Shown piece after piece: positions 1 through 10,001 of a stretch of 64,000 bases of DNA (positions are counted from its first letter, which is position 1; every line of letters begins with the position of its first letter). Source of the DNA: Clostridium guangxiense (GTDB lineage Bacteria > Bacillota > Clostridia > Clostridiales > Clostridiaceae); the NCBI RefSeq assembly GCF_021043395.1, contig NZ_JAJNKE010000013.1:26725-90724 (forward strand), given 5' to 3'. The notes below the pieces were generated by a model that saw only the letters and a program-made list of their open reading frames with translations, searched no databases and was not told the origin of the DNA. Both the position numbers and the translations under genes were made by a program.

Positions 1-252
1 GAAGCTGCAGTAAGGGCATTAAAAACGTCAAAAGGACAAATTGAGGGCATAATAAAAATGATAGAAGAAGGAAGATACTGCGTTGATATTTCAAATCAGA
101 TAGTTGCAGCCCAATCACTATTAAAAAAAGCAAATATGCTAATACTAAAACAGCATCTTAATCACTGTGTTAAAGAAGCATTTTTGCATAATAATGGTGA
201 AGAGAAGGTTGATGAAATAATAGCATTACTTTCTAAAATTAGTGACAAATAA
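1..252 (+). CDS. csoR: CsoR-family copper-sensing repressor, C-terminal part
   Basis: The window opens inside this gene; 83 residues remain, in frame from base 1. They match the helical DUF156 (CsoR/RcnR) fold. A cysteine in RYCVDI and the His and Cys of HLNHC are visible, the Cys-His-Cys set that binds Cu(I) in CsoR. In this family metal binding releases the repressor from the promoter of the copper export operon. Only 19 bases separate it from copA, so it most likely autoregulates a csoR-copA-copZ operon. The 5' end and operator lie outside the window. Confidence 0.88.
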   Translation, partial: EAAVRALKTSKGQIEGIIKMIEEGRYCVDISNQIVAAQSLLKKANMLILKQHLNHCVKEAFLHNNGEEKVDEIIALLSKISDK

Positions 253-271
253 GTAAAGGTGGTGAGTTATA

Positions 272-2716
272 GTGAACAAAACGTTAGATATACAAGGTAT
301 GACCTGTGCAGCTTGTGCAAGAGCTGTTGAAAGGGCATCAAATAAATTAGATGGAGTAAAAGAGGCAAATGTAAACTTGGCAACAGAAAAACTTAACATA
401 GATTTTGATGAAAGCAAATTAAGTGTTCCAGATATCCAAAAGGCTATAGAAAAAGCAGGATATAAGGCACTTGTGGAGACAACAAAAAAGATTCTGAACA
501 TACAAGGTATGACTTGTGCAGCTTGTGCTAGAACTGTAGAAAAGGTTACAGGAAAACTTGATGGGGTAACTGAAGCCAATGTTAACCTAGCAACTGAAAA
601 ATTAAGTGTAAGCTTTGATACGTCAAGAACAAGTATTTTGGATATAGAAGAGGCAATAGAGAAAGCTGGATATAAGGCATCCGAAGAGATAATTTCAGTT
701 GATGAGGATAGAGAAAGAAAAGAAAAAAATATAAGTGCATTATGGAGAAGATTTGTTATATCAGCTGTATTTGCTGTACCACTTTTAATCATAGCTATGG
801 GACCTATGATACTTCAAGGATTGGGCATGATGCTTCCAGAAGCAATTGATCCAATGATGCATCAAAGGGCATATGCAGTTATAGAGCTTACATTGGTTTT
901 ACCAATAATGTTTGAGGGGAAAAAGTTTTTTCAAGTTGGATTTAAAACTCTAATTAAAAGAAGTCCTAATATGGATTCACTCGTTGCAATTGGAGCATCA
1001 GCAGCGTTTTTATACAGTGTATTTGGAATATATGAAATTTTTGCTATAAACAATTCAGCACAGCTATATTTTGAATCTGCAGGTGTCATACTTACTCTCA
1101 TAACTTTGGGGAAATATATGGAGGCCGTTTCAAAAGGAAAAACTTCAGAAGCCATAAAAAAGCTAATGGGGCTTGCCCCTAAGACGGCTAAGGTTATACG
1201 TCAGGATAAGGAAATAGAAATTCCCATAGATGAAGTTAAAGTAGGGGATATCATAGTAGTTAGACCAGGAGAAAAGATGCCCATTGACGGAAGAGTTGTA
1301 GAAGGCATTACTTCAGTAGATGAGTCCATGCTTACAGGAGAAAGCATTCCTGTAGAAAAGAACGTTGGAGACAGCATTATAGGTGCCAGCATAAATAAAA
1401 ATGGATCAATAAAATATGAGGCTACTAAGATTGGCAAGGATACGGCATTATCACAAATAATAAAGCTTGTTGAGGAAGCGCAAGGGTCAAAAGCTCCAAT
1501 TGCAAAGCTTGCGGATATAATATCCGGCTATTTTGTTCCGGTTGTAATTACTTTAGCGATTATTTCTTCTGCAGCGTGGTATTTATCAGGAAAAGATATT
1601 ACCTTTACACTCACTATATTTATATCGGTACTTGTAATTGCGTGTCCATGTGCCCTTGGTTTAGCAACTCCAACAGCAATAATGGTTGGAACAGGAAAGG
1701 GTGCTGAATATGGAGTGCTTATAAAGAATGGAACTGCCCTTGAAAATACGCATAAAGTTCAAACAGTAGTTTTTGATAAAACTGGAACCATAACTGAAGG
1801 AAAACCTAGAGTTACCGATATTGTTACTGTTTCAGGTATAGATGGTGATTATCTACTTCAAATGGCTGCATCGGCTGAAAAAAATTCGGAACATCCACTT
1901 GGTGAGGCAATAGTTAGAGAAGCAGAGGAAAAAAATATTGAATTTCTTCAAGTTAAAGATTTTAAGGCTGTACCAGGTATGGGTATTGAAGTTAATATAG
2001 ATGGTAAAAAGGTTTTACTTGGAAATAAAAAGTTAATGGATAAAAGAAATATAGGATTAAAAGACTTAAGCGAAGTTTCAGATAAACTTGCAGCGGAAGG
2101 CAAAACTCCAATGTATGAGGCTATTGATGGCGAAATCTCTGGTATAGTAGTTGTTGCTGATACCGTTAAGGAAAATAGTAAAAAGGCGATAGAAAGACTT
2201 CACAACATGGGAATAGAAGTTGCAATGATAACAGGTGATAATAGAAGAACCGCTGAAGCTATAGCAAAACAGGTCGGTATTGATAGAGTGCTTGCAGAGG
2301 TTTTACCAGAGGATAAAGCAAGCGAAGTTAGGAAGATTCAAGATGAAGGTAGAAAAGTTGCTATGGTTGGAGACGGCATAAACGATGCACCAGCATTAGC
2401 ACAAGCGGATATAGGAATGGCAATAGGATCAGGAACAGATGTTGCAATTGAATCTGCTGATATAGTTCTAATGAGAAGTGATTTAATAGATGTTGCTACA
2501 GCTATTGATCTTAGCAAAAAGACAATAAAAAATATAAAAGAAAATTTGTTTTGGGCATTTGGGTATAATACTCTTGGAATACCAGTTGCCATGGGAATAT
2601 TATACTTGTTCCATGGACCACTTCTAAATCCAATAATAGCAGCACTTGCTATGAGTTTTAGTTCAGTATCTGTTCTTACAAATGCACTTAGACTTAAGGG
2701 GTTTAAACCCATGTAA
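272..2716 (+). CDS. copA: Copper-exporting P1B-type ATPase
   Basis: An 814-residue Cu(I) export ATPase of the inner membrane. Two N-terminal heavy-metal-binding domains each carry GMTCAAC (cysteines about 12/15 and 82/85). The transmembrane CPC metal site is near residue 458, the phosphorylated aspartate is in DKTGT near residue 502, and TGES, MITGD and GDGINDAP follow in the expected order. The start is GTG behind AAAGGTGG. Length and domain order are normal for bacterial CopA. It sits between csoR and copZ, with 21 bases before copZ. ATP-driven export of cuprous copper is the family role; the ion specificity is inferred from CPC and the neighbours. Confidence 0.95.
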   Translation: MNKTLDIQGMTCAACARAVERASNKLDGVKEANVNLATEKLNIDFDESKLSVPDIQKAIEKAGYKALVETTKKILNIQGMTCAACARTVEKVTGKLDGVTEANVNLATEKLSVSFDTSRTSILDIEEAIEKAGYKASEEIISVDEDRERKEKNISALWRRFVISAVFAVPLLIIAMGPMILQGLGMMLPEAIDPMMHQRAYAVIELTLVLPIMFEGKKFFQVGFKTLIKRSPNMDSLVAIGASAAFLYSVFGIYEIFAINNSAQLYFESAGVILTLITLGKYMEAVSKGKTSEAIKKLMGLAPKTAKVIRQDKEIEIPIDEVKVGDIIVVRPGEKMPIDGRVVEGITSVDESMLTGESIPVEKNVGDSIIGASINKNGSIKYEATKIGKDTALSQIIKLVEEAQGSKAPIAKLADIISGYFVPVVITLAIISSAAWYLSGKDITFTLTIFISVLVIACPCALGLATPTAIMVGTGKGAEYGVLIKNGTALENTHKVQTVVFDKTGTITEGKPRVTDIVTVSGIDGDYLLQMAASAEKNSEHPLGEAIVREAEEKNIEFLQVKDFKAVPGMGIEVNIDGKKVLLGNKKLMDKRNIGLKDLSEVSDKLAAEGKTPMYEAIDGEISGIVVVADTVKENSKKAIERLHNMGIEVAMITGDNRRTAEAIAKQVGIDRVLAEVLPEDKASEVRKIQDEGRKVAMVGDGINDAPALAQADIGMAIGSGTDVAIESADIVLMRSDLIDVATAIDLSKKTIKNIKENLFWAFGYNTLGIPVAMGILYLFHGPLLNPIIAALAMSFSSVSVLTNALRLKGFKPM

Positions 2717-2737
2717 TATATAAAGGAGGAATTTAAA

Positions 2738-2995
2738 ATGGCAAAGAAAATATCAATTGAAGGAATGAGTTGTCAGCACTGCGTAATGCATACTAAGGAG
2801 GCTCTAGAAAGCATAGGAGCATCAGATGTAAAGGTGGATTTAAAAAAGAAATGTGCAGTAATAGGTAATGATGTAGCAGATGAAAAAATAAAAGCTGCAG
2901 TTGAAGATGCTGGTTATGAGGTCGTAAAAATTGAAGAAGCATCAGAAGAAAGTGGTTCAAAGCTTAAGGGACTTTTTAAAAAGTTTAAAGCATAA
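2738..2995 (+). CDS. copZ: CopZ-like copper chaperone
   Basis: An 85-residue heavy-metal-associated (HMA) protein with the metal site GMSCQHC near residues 9-15. In this family it carries Cu(I) in the cytoplasm and hands it to CopA. An extra lysine-rich tail (KLKGLFKKFKA) follows the usual ferredoxin-like domain of about 68 residues. The ribosome site AAGGAGG is strong. It lies 21 bases after copA and directly before a hairpin terminator, so it is the last gene of the copper operon. Confidence 0.9.
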   Translation: MAKKISIEGMSCQHCVMHTKEALESIGASDVKVDLKKKCAVIGNDVADEKIKAAVEDAGYEVVKIEEASEESGSKLKGLFKKFKA

Positions 2996-3003
2996 TATTA
3001 ACT

Positions 3004-3050
3004 AAAGCATAGGGAGGATTATTTTAATATAATTCTCTCTATGCTTTTTT
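3004..3050 (+). terminator. Rho-independent terminator after copZ
   Basis: Inverted arms of about 17 bases, built around AAGCATAG and CTATGCTT with two G-U pairs, enclose an AT-rich loop and are followed by six T. It closes the csoR-copA-copZ operon. Confidence 0.8.
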
Positions 3051-3215
3051 GCTAGAAATGAATGTTACATATATTTACATGAAGGTAGGTTGTTGCTATA
3101 ATTAGAATGAATTTGTTACTGAGTAAGTTTTATCATATAAGATGTTTATAGTGACTGCTTAGTTCTAAATAAATTCATAATTACACAATAATATTTATGA
3201 AGGGAATGTAATTTA

Positions 3216-4121
3216 ATGAATAAAAAATTGATAGTTATTTCTTTACTATCTTTAAGTTTTTTCATGGTAGGATGTACAAATAATAAGGAAGTTAAGAATA
3301 CTTCTGCTAATGTTAGTACTCAAAGCAATAAAGCGCCTCAAGCCCAACAATTAAATAATACTGATACAACTAAAAATAGCACTGACAGCCAAGGAAAAGC
3401 TGGCGGTAATAGTAGCAGTGAAAACAAGGGTACTACACAAAATTCAAATCAGGCAGCTGAAGTTTATCAATTAAATTCAAATGTGTATAAAAACCAAAAT
3501 ATAACAATAAATTATCCTCAAATTACTGGCCTTGGTGACAGTAATAAACAATCAGTAATAAATGAATTAATTAAAAATGATGTAGTATCATATGTAAATA
3601 AAAATATTGCAGGAGATTCAAATTTGACTCTTAATTATATTGTAAAATTACAAGCTTCAGATTTGCTTAGTATCCAGTATTCTGGCGTGGCAAGTCGCTC
3701 AAATTCTGCTCATCCAAGTAATATATTTTATACTACTAACATTGACGTAAAAAATGGAAAAAAGCTGAGATTATCTGATTTTGTTCAAGTAAATCAAGAC
3801 CTTGTAAAGGCCTTTAAAAAAGGTCAATATGTAAATTTTCAATCTAGATATAGTAAAGAACAACAAGCAGAGATTGTTAAATATGTTAATGACAATATTA
3901 GTGCTAATAATTTGATTAAATACTTTAATGAGGCTGATAGTCTAGATATTGAGAATGTAAATACATCTAGTACATTTAGCTATTTAACAAAGGATTCTAT
4001 TGTTATCAGTGTAAATGTTCCACATGCACTAGGCGATCATGCGGAATTTAGCATAAATTATAAAAATATACAAAGAAATATAAACGCTAAAGATAGCGTA
4101 CTGAAAAGTTTAATAAATTAG
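3216..4121 (+). CDS. Lipoprotein with DUF4163/DUF3298-like domain
   Basis: A 301-residue exported lipoprotein. A short charged start and hydrophobic stretch end in the lipobox MVGC (lipidated Cys20). About 65 residues of Ser/Asn/Gln-rich low-complexity linker follow. From about residue 85 the sequence resembles the DUF4163 plus DUF3298 module of RsiV- and PdaC-like proteins, including LRLSDFV and the helix after it. No catalytic deacetylase domain is present. In this family the module is extracytoplasmic and can bind ligands such as lysozyme; the ligand here is unknown. The gene stands alone between the copper operon and a VOC gene. Confidence 0.7.
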   Translation: MNKKLIVISLLSLSFFMVGCTNNKEVKNTSANVSTQSNKAPQAQQLNNTDTTKNSTDSQGKAGGNSSSENKGTTQNSNQAAEVYQLNSNVYKNQNITINYPQITGLGDSNKQSVINELIKNDVVSYVNKNIAGDSNLTLNYIVKLQASDLLSIQYSGVASRSNSAHPSNIFYTTNIDVKNGKKLRLSDFVQVNQDLVKAFKKGQYVNFQSRYSKEQQAEIVKYVNDNISANNLIKYFNEADSLDIENVNTSSTFSYLTKDSIVISVNVPHALGDHAEFSINYKNIQRNINAKDSVLKSLIN

Positions 4122-4174
4122 TCAGTAGTTCAACTAGAAATTCTATATATAAAAATAAAATAGGATGTGATTTT

Positions 4175-4537
4175 ATGGAACGATTAAAAAAACCAGTATT
4201 TACACTAGCACATGTTGGCATAAATACAGAAAATACACAAAAGGCTCAAGAGGTATCTTCACTATTATCTAGTATATTTAATTTTGATAAAGAGGAAACT
4301 GAAGTGTCAATATTTGCTGGCAGTGGTGTTGAGGTAATGAAATATAAAGGTTTTGGAACTTATGGACATATTGGATTTTCTACAGAAGATGTAGAAGCAG
4401 CGGTAAAGTATTTAGAAGCAAAAGGAGTGAAATTCAACTATGAATCAGTAAAGTATGATGAAGATAAGAAAATAAAGCTTATCTATTTGGAACAAGAGAT
4501 TGGCGGCTTCGCAATTCATATATTAAGGAAAAATTAA
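4175..4537 (+). CDS. VOC-superfamily (glyoxalase-like) protein
   Basis: A 120-residue protein with the paired beta-alpha-beta-beta-beta layout of the vicinal oxygen chelate fold: HVGINTENTQKAQEV at the start, HIGFSTEDVEAAVKYL in the middle and GGFAIHIL at the end. It resembles the small VOC protein or domain sometimes found with KDPG aldolases, but no aldolase is adjacent, so the substrate cannot be assigned. The start is ATG behind AGGATG. It is cytosolic and just upstream of the disrupted mmcQ gene. Confidence 0.6.
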   Translation: MERLKKPVFTLAHVGINTENTQKAQEVSSLLSSIFNFDKEETEVSIFAGSGVEVMKYKGFGTYGHIGFSTEDVEAAVKYLEAKGVKFNYESVKYDEDKKIKLIYLEQEIGGFAIHILRKN

Positions 4538-4740
4538 GTGCTGTACCTAACAAAAGATTCCATCACTCTACTCTTTGCCATTTGCTCTGAAAGGGGGAGG
4601 CTTATATGAACTTAGAGGATATAAAAAAATACTGCAAATTAAAAAAATAAAATGTACCCTATAGGGTAGACATTATAAAAAAGTCTACTCTATGGGGTAT
4701 TTTTGTGTATAATAAGATAAATAACATTAGGAGAATGCAA

Positions 4741-5160
4741 ATGAGTAATAAAATATTTACAAAAAAAGAATTAGAAATATTATATAAAAATAGATATGTT
4801 AAGAATGTAAGTGAGAAAGGCATCACCTATACTGATGAATTTAAGAACATTTTTATTACTGAGAACGAAAAAGGAAAACTTCCAAGGGAAATTTTCGAAG
4901 AGTGTGGTTTTGATATAGATATACTTGGAATTACACGAATAAAAGCATCAGCAGGCAGATGGAGAACTTCTTATAGAAATAATGGTGTATCTGGATTAAC
5001 TGATACCAGAAAATTGAACTCTGGAAGAACAAGTGAGAAAGAACTTTCGATAGAAGAAAAATATAAACGTCTTAAAGCTCAAAATAACTTGCTTAAAGCG
5101 GAGAATGAATTATTAAAAAAAATTCAACATCTAGAAAGGAGGCTGAGCAAGAAGAAGTAA
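4741..5160 (+). CDS. IS3-family transposase OrfA
   Basis: A 139-residue protein starting at the ATG seven bases after AGGAG. An N-terminal helix-turn-helix-like region (about residues 5-90, with EIFEECGFDIDILG and RIKASAGRWR) is followed by a charged coiled coil, the usual OrfA layout for binding the element ends. Near its end the frame crosses A-AAA-AAA at 5115-5121, where a -1 slip would join it to OrfB. OrfA alone normally acts as a regulator; the fusion is the transposase. Confidence 0.85.
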   Translation: MSNKIFTKKELEILYKNRYVKNVSEKGITYTDEFKNIFITENEKGKLPREIFEECGFDIDILGITRIKASAGRWRTSYRNNGVSGLTDTRKLNSGRTSEKELSIEEKYKRLKAQNNLLKAENELLKKIQHLERRLSKKK

Positions 5161-6077
5161 ATTTAGCCGCAAACAATAAATTTGTTATTATAAAATCAGT
5201 AATTGAAAAATATAAACTTAAAAATATGGTTAACTATTTATGCAAAATAGCTGAAGTATCTAGATCGGGATATTATAACTATTTTTCATCCAAATCACAC
5301 AATTCTAGAGCACAACGCGATAATAAAGACGAGTTGCTTAGAGATAATATTTTGAAAGCCTATAATTTTAAAAATCGTAAAAAAGGAGCTAGACAAATTA
5401 AAATGACATTAGAAGGTCATTTTGATATCGTATACAATTTAAAATGTATTAGAAGGGTAATGAAAAAATATGGTATTGTCTGTCCAATTAGAAAAGCCAA
5501 TCCATACAGAAGAATGATGAAAGCAACAAAAGAACATACTGTTTTGCCAAATATTCTAAAGAGAAATTTTAAGCAAGAGATGCCAGGTAAGGTATTGTTA
5601 ACAGACATAACTTATTTATTTTATGGCAAGGGCAAAAAAGCATATTTATCAACAATTAAAGATGGATCTACAAACGAAATATTAGCCTATAATATATCTG
5701 ATAGTCTAACACTAGATATAGCAATAGATACGCTATACAAGCTAAAAAACAATAGGAAAGTAAAATTAGATAAAGATGCATTTATTCATTCAGATCAAGG
5801 AGTACACTATACCAGTCCAAGATTCCAAAAATTAGTTAAAAAGTACAAGCTTGCTCAATCAATGTCAAGACGCGGTAATTGTTGGGACAATGCTCCACAA
5901 GAATCTTTCTTTGGACATTTTAAAGATGAGGCATATATAAAACAATGCGAAACATTTGAAGAGTTAAAGAAGGAAATTAAGCAGTATTTAATCTATTATA
6001 ATAACTATAGATATCAGTGGAATTTAAAAAAGATGACTCCTGTTCAATACAGAAATCATCTTATTAATGTAGTATAG
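5109..6077 (+). CDS. IS3-family transposase OrfB, read by -1 frameshift
   Basis: This frame is open from 5109, before the OrfA stop. The first in-frame ATG is at 5226. The rve/DDE integrase core is present: TDITYLF (first Asp), FIHSDQGVHY (second Asp), and CWDNAPQESFFG with the catalytic Glu. An HTH_21-like segment with the RRVMKKYGI stretch precedes it. It is read as an OrfAB fusion through the slip site at 5115-5121. An AAAGGAGG at 5136-5143 might also allow separate initiation. Length and motifs suggest an active copy, most like the IS150-type group. Confidence 0.88.
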   Translation: MIKKNSTSRKEAEQEEVNLAANNKFVIIKSVIEKYKLKNMVNYLCKIAEVSRSGYYNYFSSKSHNSRAQRDNKDELLRDNILKAYNFKNRKKGARQIKMTLEGHFDIVYNLKCIRRVMKKYGIVCPIRKANPYRRMMKATKEHTVLPNILKRNFKQEMPGKVLLTDITYLFYGKGKKAYLSTIKDGSTNEILAYNISDSLTLDIAIDTLYKLKNNRKVKLDKDAFIHSDQGVHYTSPRFQKLVKKYKLAQSMSRRGNCWDNAPQESFFGHFKDEAYIKQCETFEELKKEIKQYLIYYNNYRYQWNLKKMTPVQYRNHLINVV

Positions 6078-6424
6078 ACTTTTTTTTAATTGTCCTTGAC
6101 AAAGGGTACATTTTAAAAGGTGTAACAGAAACTTTTCCCTTTGATGGTGAAACTCTTGTTATGAAGGTTGGTTCTAAGATGTTTTTGCTTACAGATATAA
6201 CTAATCCTGTTTTAAAAATAAGCTTAAAATGCGATCCATTTATGTCTATAGATTTAAGGAGAGACTATAAGGCTGTTGAAGCCGGATATCATTTGAATAA
6301 AAAACACTGGAATACTGTAACTGTTGGGGAAGATTTTGAAGATGATAAGGTTAAATTTTTAATAGATATGTCTTATGATCTTGTGTTTAAAGGACTTACT
6401 AGGAAGGAAAAGAATATATTGTGA

Positions 6425-6990
6425 AGTAACAATGCTTCGTCGCGTTAAAAAAATCTTATAAATCTATGTGGCTATTTTAAATAGTGCCTGCTTTGGGCTA
6501 TAGGAAGGATAATGGGCAAAGCCCAAGCCTCGTATATGTCTATACTCGTTATCGCTCAGACAGATTGAAATATCTAAGCATTTTACAATTTTTGAACCAA
6601 GATTTATTAGAATTTTTTTAAATCGTTCCTTCATTCCCACAGTAGTGCAAGGAAAAAATTCCTCCGTTCCTACGGAATTTCGGCGTGAATATTTATAGCA
6701 CATTATTTAAACAATTTATCATTATTTTTATTGTAAAATCTCGTTAATAGTGTATTTTTCATAGGGAACCTGAGAAAAATATTCCTTGTATTTTCGGGTT
6801 AGCAAAGTAACAGTATTGAAGAGATGATTTAAATGAAAGCTAATAAATCTTAGGAGATGATTGTTAAAAGGCTTAGAAGTTTCAATCTGTTTGAGTGATA
6901 ACGAGTTATTGGAACTTATTAGAATTTTAACAATCATCTCCTTAGATTTATAGTTTTCATTTAACATCTCAAAATACTGTTACTTTGCAG
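6425..6990. repeat. Composite intergenic palindromic repeat, family C copy 1
   Basis: There is no gene in this stretch. It begins with GTGAAGTAACAATGCTTCG and ends with the inverted box ACTGTTACTTTGCA. It contains at least two hairpin modules, with cores such as ATAAATCTA and its complement TAGATTTAT. Copies or pieces recur at 21405-21549, 39664-40243, 62663-62790 and 63834-63934. The left end overlaps the mmcQ stop codon and the right end overlaps the stop codon of the MazG-like gene on the other strand. Confidence 0.8.
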
Positions 6991-7339
6991 CATACTGCTT
7001 TTCGTAGTTTCTTTTCATATTATATTCAAATTTTTTAACATAGGCTTTTGAAAATTCTTCTGGTGATACTTTGAAGCTATTAAGAGTATCCATGTAATAC
7101 ATCATAGCATCAGAGAGTTCTTCAACAAAGTGGTCTCTTACGGCAGGATTATTCATAATTTCATCCTCACCTTTTTTCTTTATTATAGCTATAACTTCTC
7201 CTATTTCTTCAATCATATATAAAATAAAGTTTTTGCCTTTTTCAGGTTCCATTGGAGCCCATTCATTCTTATGCTTTTCCCATAAGTCCATTGATAATTT
7301 TAGCATTTCGGATATATTTAAATTACTGTCTTCAATCAA
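6980..7339 (-). CDS. MazG-like nucleotide pyrophosphohydrolase
   Basis: A 119-residue all-alpha protein with the MazG-type metal site: EEIGE near residues 44-48 and EELSDAMMY near 73-81, the EExxE...ExxD pattern that binds Mg2+. Such proteins hydrolyse (d)NTPs to monophosphates and pyrophosphate, often as a housecleaning activity; the nucleotide preferred here is unknown. The start is TTG seven bases after AGAGGTG. The final codons and the TAA stop lie in the terminal box of the family C repeat. Confidence 0.8.
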   Translation of the reverse strand: MIEDSNLNISEMLKLSMDLWEKHKNEWAPMEPEKGKNFILYMIEEIGEVIAIIKKKGEDEIMNNPAVRDHFVEELSDAMMYYMDTLNSFKVSPEEFSKAYVKKFEYNMKRNYEKQYAAK

Positions 7340-7363
7340 TTAGATACACCTCTTTATAATCTA

Positions 7364-7691
7364 TAGATAAACAAGCCGAAAGATTGAAATTGCTAATATC
7401 AAATTATCCATACAAACTGGAATTTAACTCAGAGTACAAAGTACAGTGAAGGATGATTTTTCTCCGCTGTCGCTACAAAAAATCTTAAACTTAATGCACG
7501 CAAAGCGCTTAAAATATAGTGCTCAGCGTAGCTGACACTATTAAGTTCTAAGATTTACCTGAGAGAAACGAAAGGTAAATCCACCTTCACTGTACTCTGT
7601 ACTTTGTACTCTGTGCTCTGAATCAACTTCCAGTTGGTCAGGATAAATTTGGTGTTAGTCATTTTAAAGTTTCAAGTTGCCCATCTATCTT
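7364..7691. repeat. Nested palindrome, family A copy 1 (about 330 bp)
   Basis: Outer arms starting AGATAAACAAGCCGAAAG pair with GGGCAACTTGAAAC-type sequence read back from 7690. Inside them, CAGAGTACAAAGTACAGTG pairs with CACTGTACTCTGTACTTTG, and a central stem-loop follows (GATGATTTTTCTCCGCT ... AGGTAAATCCACC). Most of the 530-base gap between the MazG-like gene and the PRD activator is this element. Its core is almost identical to the copy at 57560-57898. Confidence 0.8.
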
Positions 7692-7783
7692 CTAGATTTA
7701 ATATATTAAAATTATAGCACTATACATTGAGAGTAAAAAGGAATAGATATTTTTTTGCCACATTGCAATGAAAAATTATAATC

Positions 7784-7811
7784 TTGTGTAAACGTATAGA
7801 TATATTATAAT
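7784..7811 (+). promoter_or_regulatory. Candidate promoter of the ascorbate-type PTS regulator
   Basis: TTGTGT and TATAAT are separated by 16 bases, 58 bases before the start codon. The -10 box is perfect but the -35 box is weak, which would suit an activated promoter. Confidence 0.35.
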
Positions 7812-7869
7812 AAGATTGTAAGCGAAATTAAATGCAATTTAATATTAAATTTAGGAAGATGGTATACCT

Positions 7870-9999
7870 ATGCTGAATAAACGTTGTTCAAAGCTGTTGA
7901 ATGAAATTGTTAATACTGAAGATTATGTTAGTATTTTAGAACTATCAAAGAGTTTTGGAGTAAGTAACAGAACTATAAGATATGACCTTGATAAAATAGA
8001 TGATTTTTTGAAAAGTAGTAATTTGCCACAATTAATCAGAAAGCCTAATGAGGGTATATCTTATAAATGTAGTCCAATACAAAAAAATAATTTATTAAAT
8101 TTAATTGGCGAAGTTGATTTAAATCAATATGCATTATCTCAAGATGAAAGAATTAATATGATTCTTATTGAACTGTTAGAAAGTAGAAATTATATAACAA
8201 TGGATAATCTTGCAGAACATTTGCTAGTAAGTAGAAGCACTATTTTAAAGGACATGGATAAAGTAAGAGAATGGCTTTTAGATAAAAATCTAGAGCTCAA
8301 GCCTTGTAAAAGGCATGGAGTAATGATTGCCGGAGAAGAAAAATATTTAAGAAAAGCGGCAATTAGTCTACTTACAAATAATGTGGATGTCTACAAAGCA
8401 CTTAATTTGATAAAGTATCCTAAGATTTCAAGATCAGAATTTGCCTTAGATAAGTATAAAAAACAGTTTTTTAATGATATTGATATTCCTTATATAGAAA
8501 GTTGTGTAAACATTGCAGAGAAACAATTGCAAAACAAATTCACAGACGAAGCATGTTCTGGATTAGTTATACACATAGCCATTGCAATAAAAAGAATAAA
8601 GGAACAAAAGGATATTGTAATGGAAAAGGAAGAATTGAAGTCACTTGAAGTCACAGAAGAATTTGTTGTTGCATCAAGTATTGCAAAAGCACTTGAGAAT
8701 AAATTTAACATTATTATACCTGTAGATGAAATAGGATATATAACTATACATTTGTTAGGAAGCAATGTTTCTATATCAAAAAATAATGATGTAGATTGGG
8801 GCACAATTGAATATATTGCCAATGATTTAATTAAGAAGGTTAGTTCAATTTTAAACATTAGTTTATTTGACGATAAGCAGTTGTTAAATGGACTTATACA
8901 GCATATAAGACCAGCGATATATAGATTAAAGCATGATATTATATTAAAAAATCCATTACTAAAAGAAATAAAAGAATCCTATCAAGAATTATTTTATGCC
9001 ATTAAAAGTTCTGCTTATGAAATTGAGAGATATGGCAGAAATAAATTAAGCGAAGAAGAAATAGGATATATAACTTTACATTTTGGTGCAGCAATAGAGA
9101 GAAATAAGAAAGCAGATAATACAAATATAAATGTTATTGTAGTGTGTGCTACAGGTATGGGGACAGCAAAGCTTGTATCATCAAAAATTCAGTCACTTTT
9201 TAACTTAAATATAATTGATACTATATCATACCATGATTTAAGTGATGTACTTAAAAATCAAAAAGTGGACTTGATTATTACTACAGTGCCTATAAGATTA
9301 AATACTAATGATGTTCCATGTATTGAGGTAAATCCATTTTTAACAGAAAAAAATGTAAATGATATTAGTTCAGTTTTAAGAAAATATAACAGGGGATATA
9401 CCAATAATGTACGCAAAATTTCATTAAAGGAAATAATGGACATAATAGGTCGTAACTGCACTATTTTAAATAGTGAAAGCTTGACACAAGAATTAGCAAG
9501 TTATCTTTCAATAAGTAACGACATTAAGAAAGGAGCATATGAACCAATGTTAAGAGAAGTATTAACAGATGATTTTATAAAATTAAATGTAGAAGCAGAA
9601 AATTGGGAACAAGCCGTAAGATTTGGAGGAGAGATACTAAAAAGTAACAATGTAATAGAGCAGAGTTATATTGAAGGCATGATTAATAGTGTTAAAACAT
9701 TAGGACCATATATTGTAATTGCTCCTGGTATTGCAATGCCTCATGCAAGACCAGATGAAAGTGTAAAAAAAATAGGAATGAGCCTTATAACTTTAAAAAA
9801 GCCTATTAATTTTGGAAATGAAGATAATGATCCAGTTAGCTTAGTGGTATGTTTATGCGCAGTAGATCACTCAAGCCATTTAAAAGCTTTATCTGAGCTA
9901 GTTACATTTTTAGGTGATAAGGAATTTATAGAAATTGTTTCAAATGCAAATAATCCTAGTGAAATAACAAATTATATTAAAAATAAAGGAGAGATGTAA
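7870..9999 (+). CDS. BglG/MtlR-type PRD activator with EIIB and EIIA domains
   Basis: A 709-residue regulator. Order: two N-terminal helix-turn-helix segments (SILELSKSFGVSNRTIRYD and a second near residue 110), two PTS regulation domains (about 190-400), an EIIB-like domain with VCATGMGTAKL (about 417), and a C-terminal EIIA of the mannitol/fructose type with the phospho-histidine in AMPHARP (about 625). In this family phosphorylation by HPr and EIIB turns DNA binding on or off according to sugar supply. It lies 2 bases upstream of an ascorbate-type EIIB gene, so it most likely controls that locus. The ribosome site is weak and distant. Confidence 0.88.
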   Translation: MLNKRCSKLLNEIVNTEDYVSILELSKSFGVSNRTIRYDLDKIDDFLKSSNLPQLIRKPNEGISYKCSPIQKNNLLNLIGEVDLNQYALSQDERINMILIELLESRNYITMDNLAEHLLVSRSTILKDMDKVREWLLDKNLELKPCKRHGVMIAGEEKYLRKAAISLLTNNVDVYKALNLIKYPKISRSEFALDKYKKQFFNDIDIPYIESCVNIAEKQLQNKFTDEACSGLVIHIAIAIKRIKEQKDIVMEKEELKSLEVTEEFVVASSIAKALENKFNIIIPVDEIGYITIHLLGSNVSISKNNDVDWGTIEYIANDLIKKVSSILNISLFDDKQLLNGLIQHIRPAIYRLKHDIILKNPLLKEIKESYQELFYAIKSSAYEIERYGRNKLSEEEIGYITLHFGAAIERNKKADNTNINVIVVCATGMGTAKLVSSKIQSLFNLNIIDTISYHDLSDVLKNQKVDLIITTVPIRLNTNDVPCIEVNPFLTEKNVNDISSVLRKYNRGYTNNVRKISLKEIMDIIGRNCTILNSESLTQELASYLSISNDIKKGAYEPMLREVLTDDFIKLNVEAENWEQAVRFGGEILKSNNVIEQSYIEGMINSVKTLGPYIVIAPGIAMPHARPDESVKKIGMSLITLKKPINFGNEDNDPVSLVVCLCAVDHSSHLKALSELVTFLGDKEFIEIVSNANNPSEITNYIKNKGEM

Positions 10000-10001
10000 A
10001 A

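Larger units (their letters stand above)
4648..6115 (+). mobile_element. IS3-family insertion sequence, complete (about 1468 bp)
   Basis: The ends are inverted: TAAAATGTACCCT at 4648-4660 and its complement at 6103-6115. The flanks carry a possible 3-base AAA target duplication (4645-4647 and 6116-6118), though the A-run makes the edge ambiguous. Inside are the two overlapping frames typical of IS3 elements (orfA, orfB) with an A-rich slip site. A hairpin in the left end (about 4655-4697) followed by TATTTTT looks like a terminator that would block transcription entering from outside. Both frames are open, so the element looks functional. Confidence 0.88.
4606..6424 (+). pseudogene. MmcQ/YjbR-family gene split by an IS3-type element
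   Basis: A strong ribosome site (GGGGGAGG) leads to an ATG and 14 codons ending in CKLKK. The next codon is a TAA supplied by the insertion sequence. The same frame resumes at 6116 with KGVTETFPFDGETLV and runs to 6424. Joining the parts across a 3-base AAA duplication restores an intact 115-residue MmcQ/YjbR (DUF419) protein of normal length, with no other damage. The disruption therefore looks recent. The family has a DNA-binding-like fold and unclear function. The final TGA overlaps the start of a dispersed repeat. Confidence 0.85.

Noticed and set aside
226..792. Open frame of 188 codons on the minus strand opposite copA
   Set aside because: It lies wholly opposite the start of copA, has no ribosome site and no family resemblance; it is a shadow of the coding bias of copA.
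6464..6967. Two short minus-strand frames in the gap after the IS element
   Set aside because: They fall inside the family C repeat and similar frames appear in the other copies, so they follow from the repeat sequence and are not genes.
7364..7691. Possible CRISPR-like or tandem array because of repeated AGTACA units
   Set aside because: The units are irregular, have no spacers of constant size and are arranged as an inverted palindrome; no cas gene is present in the window.
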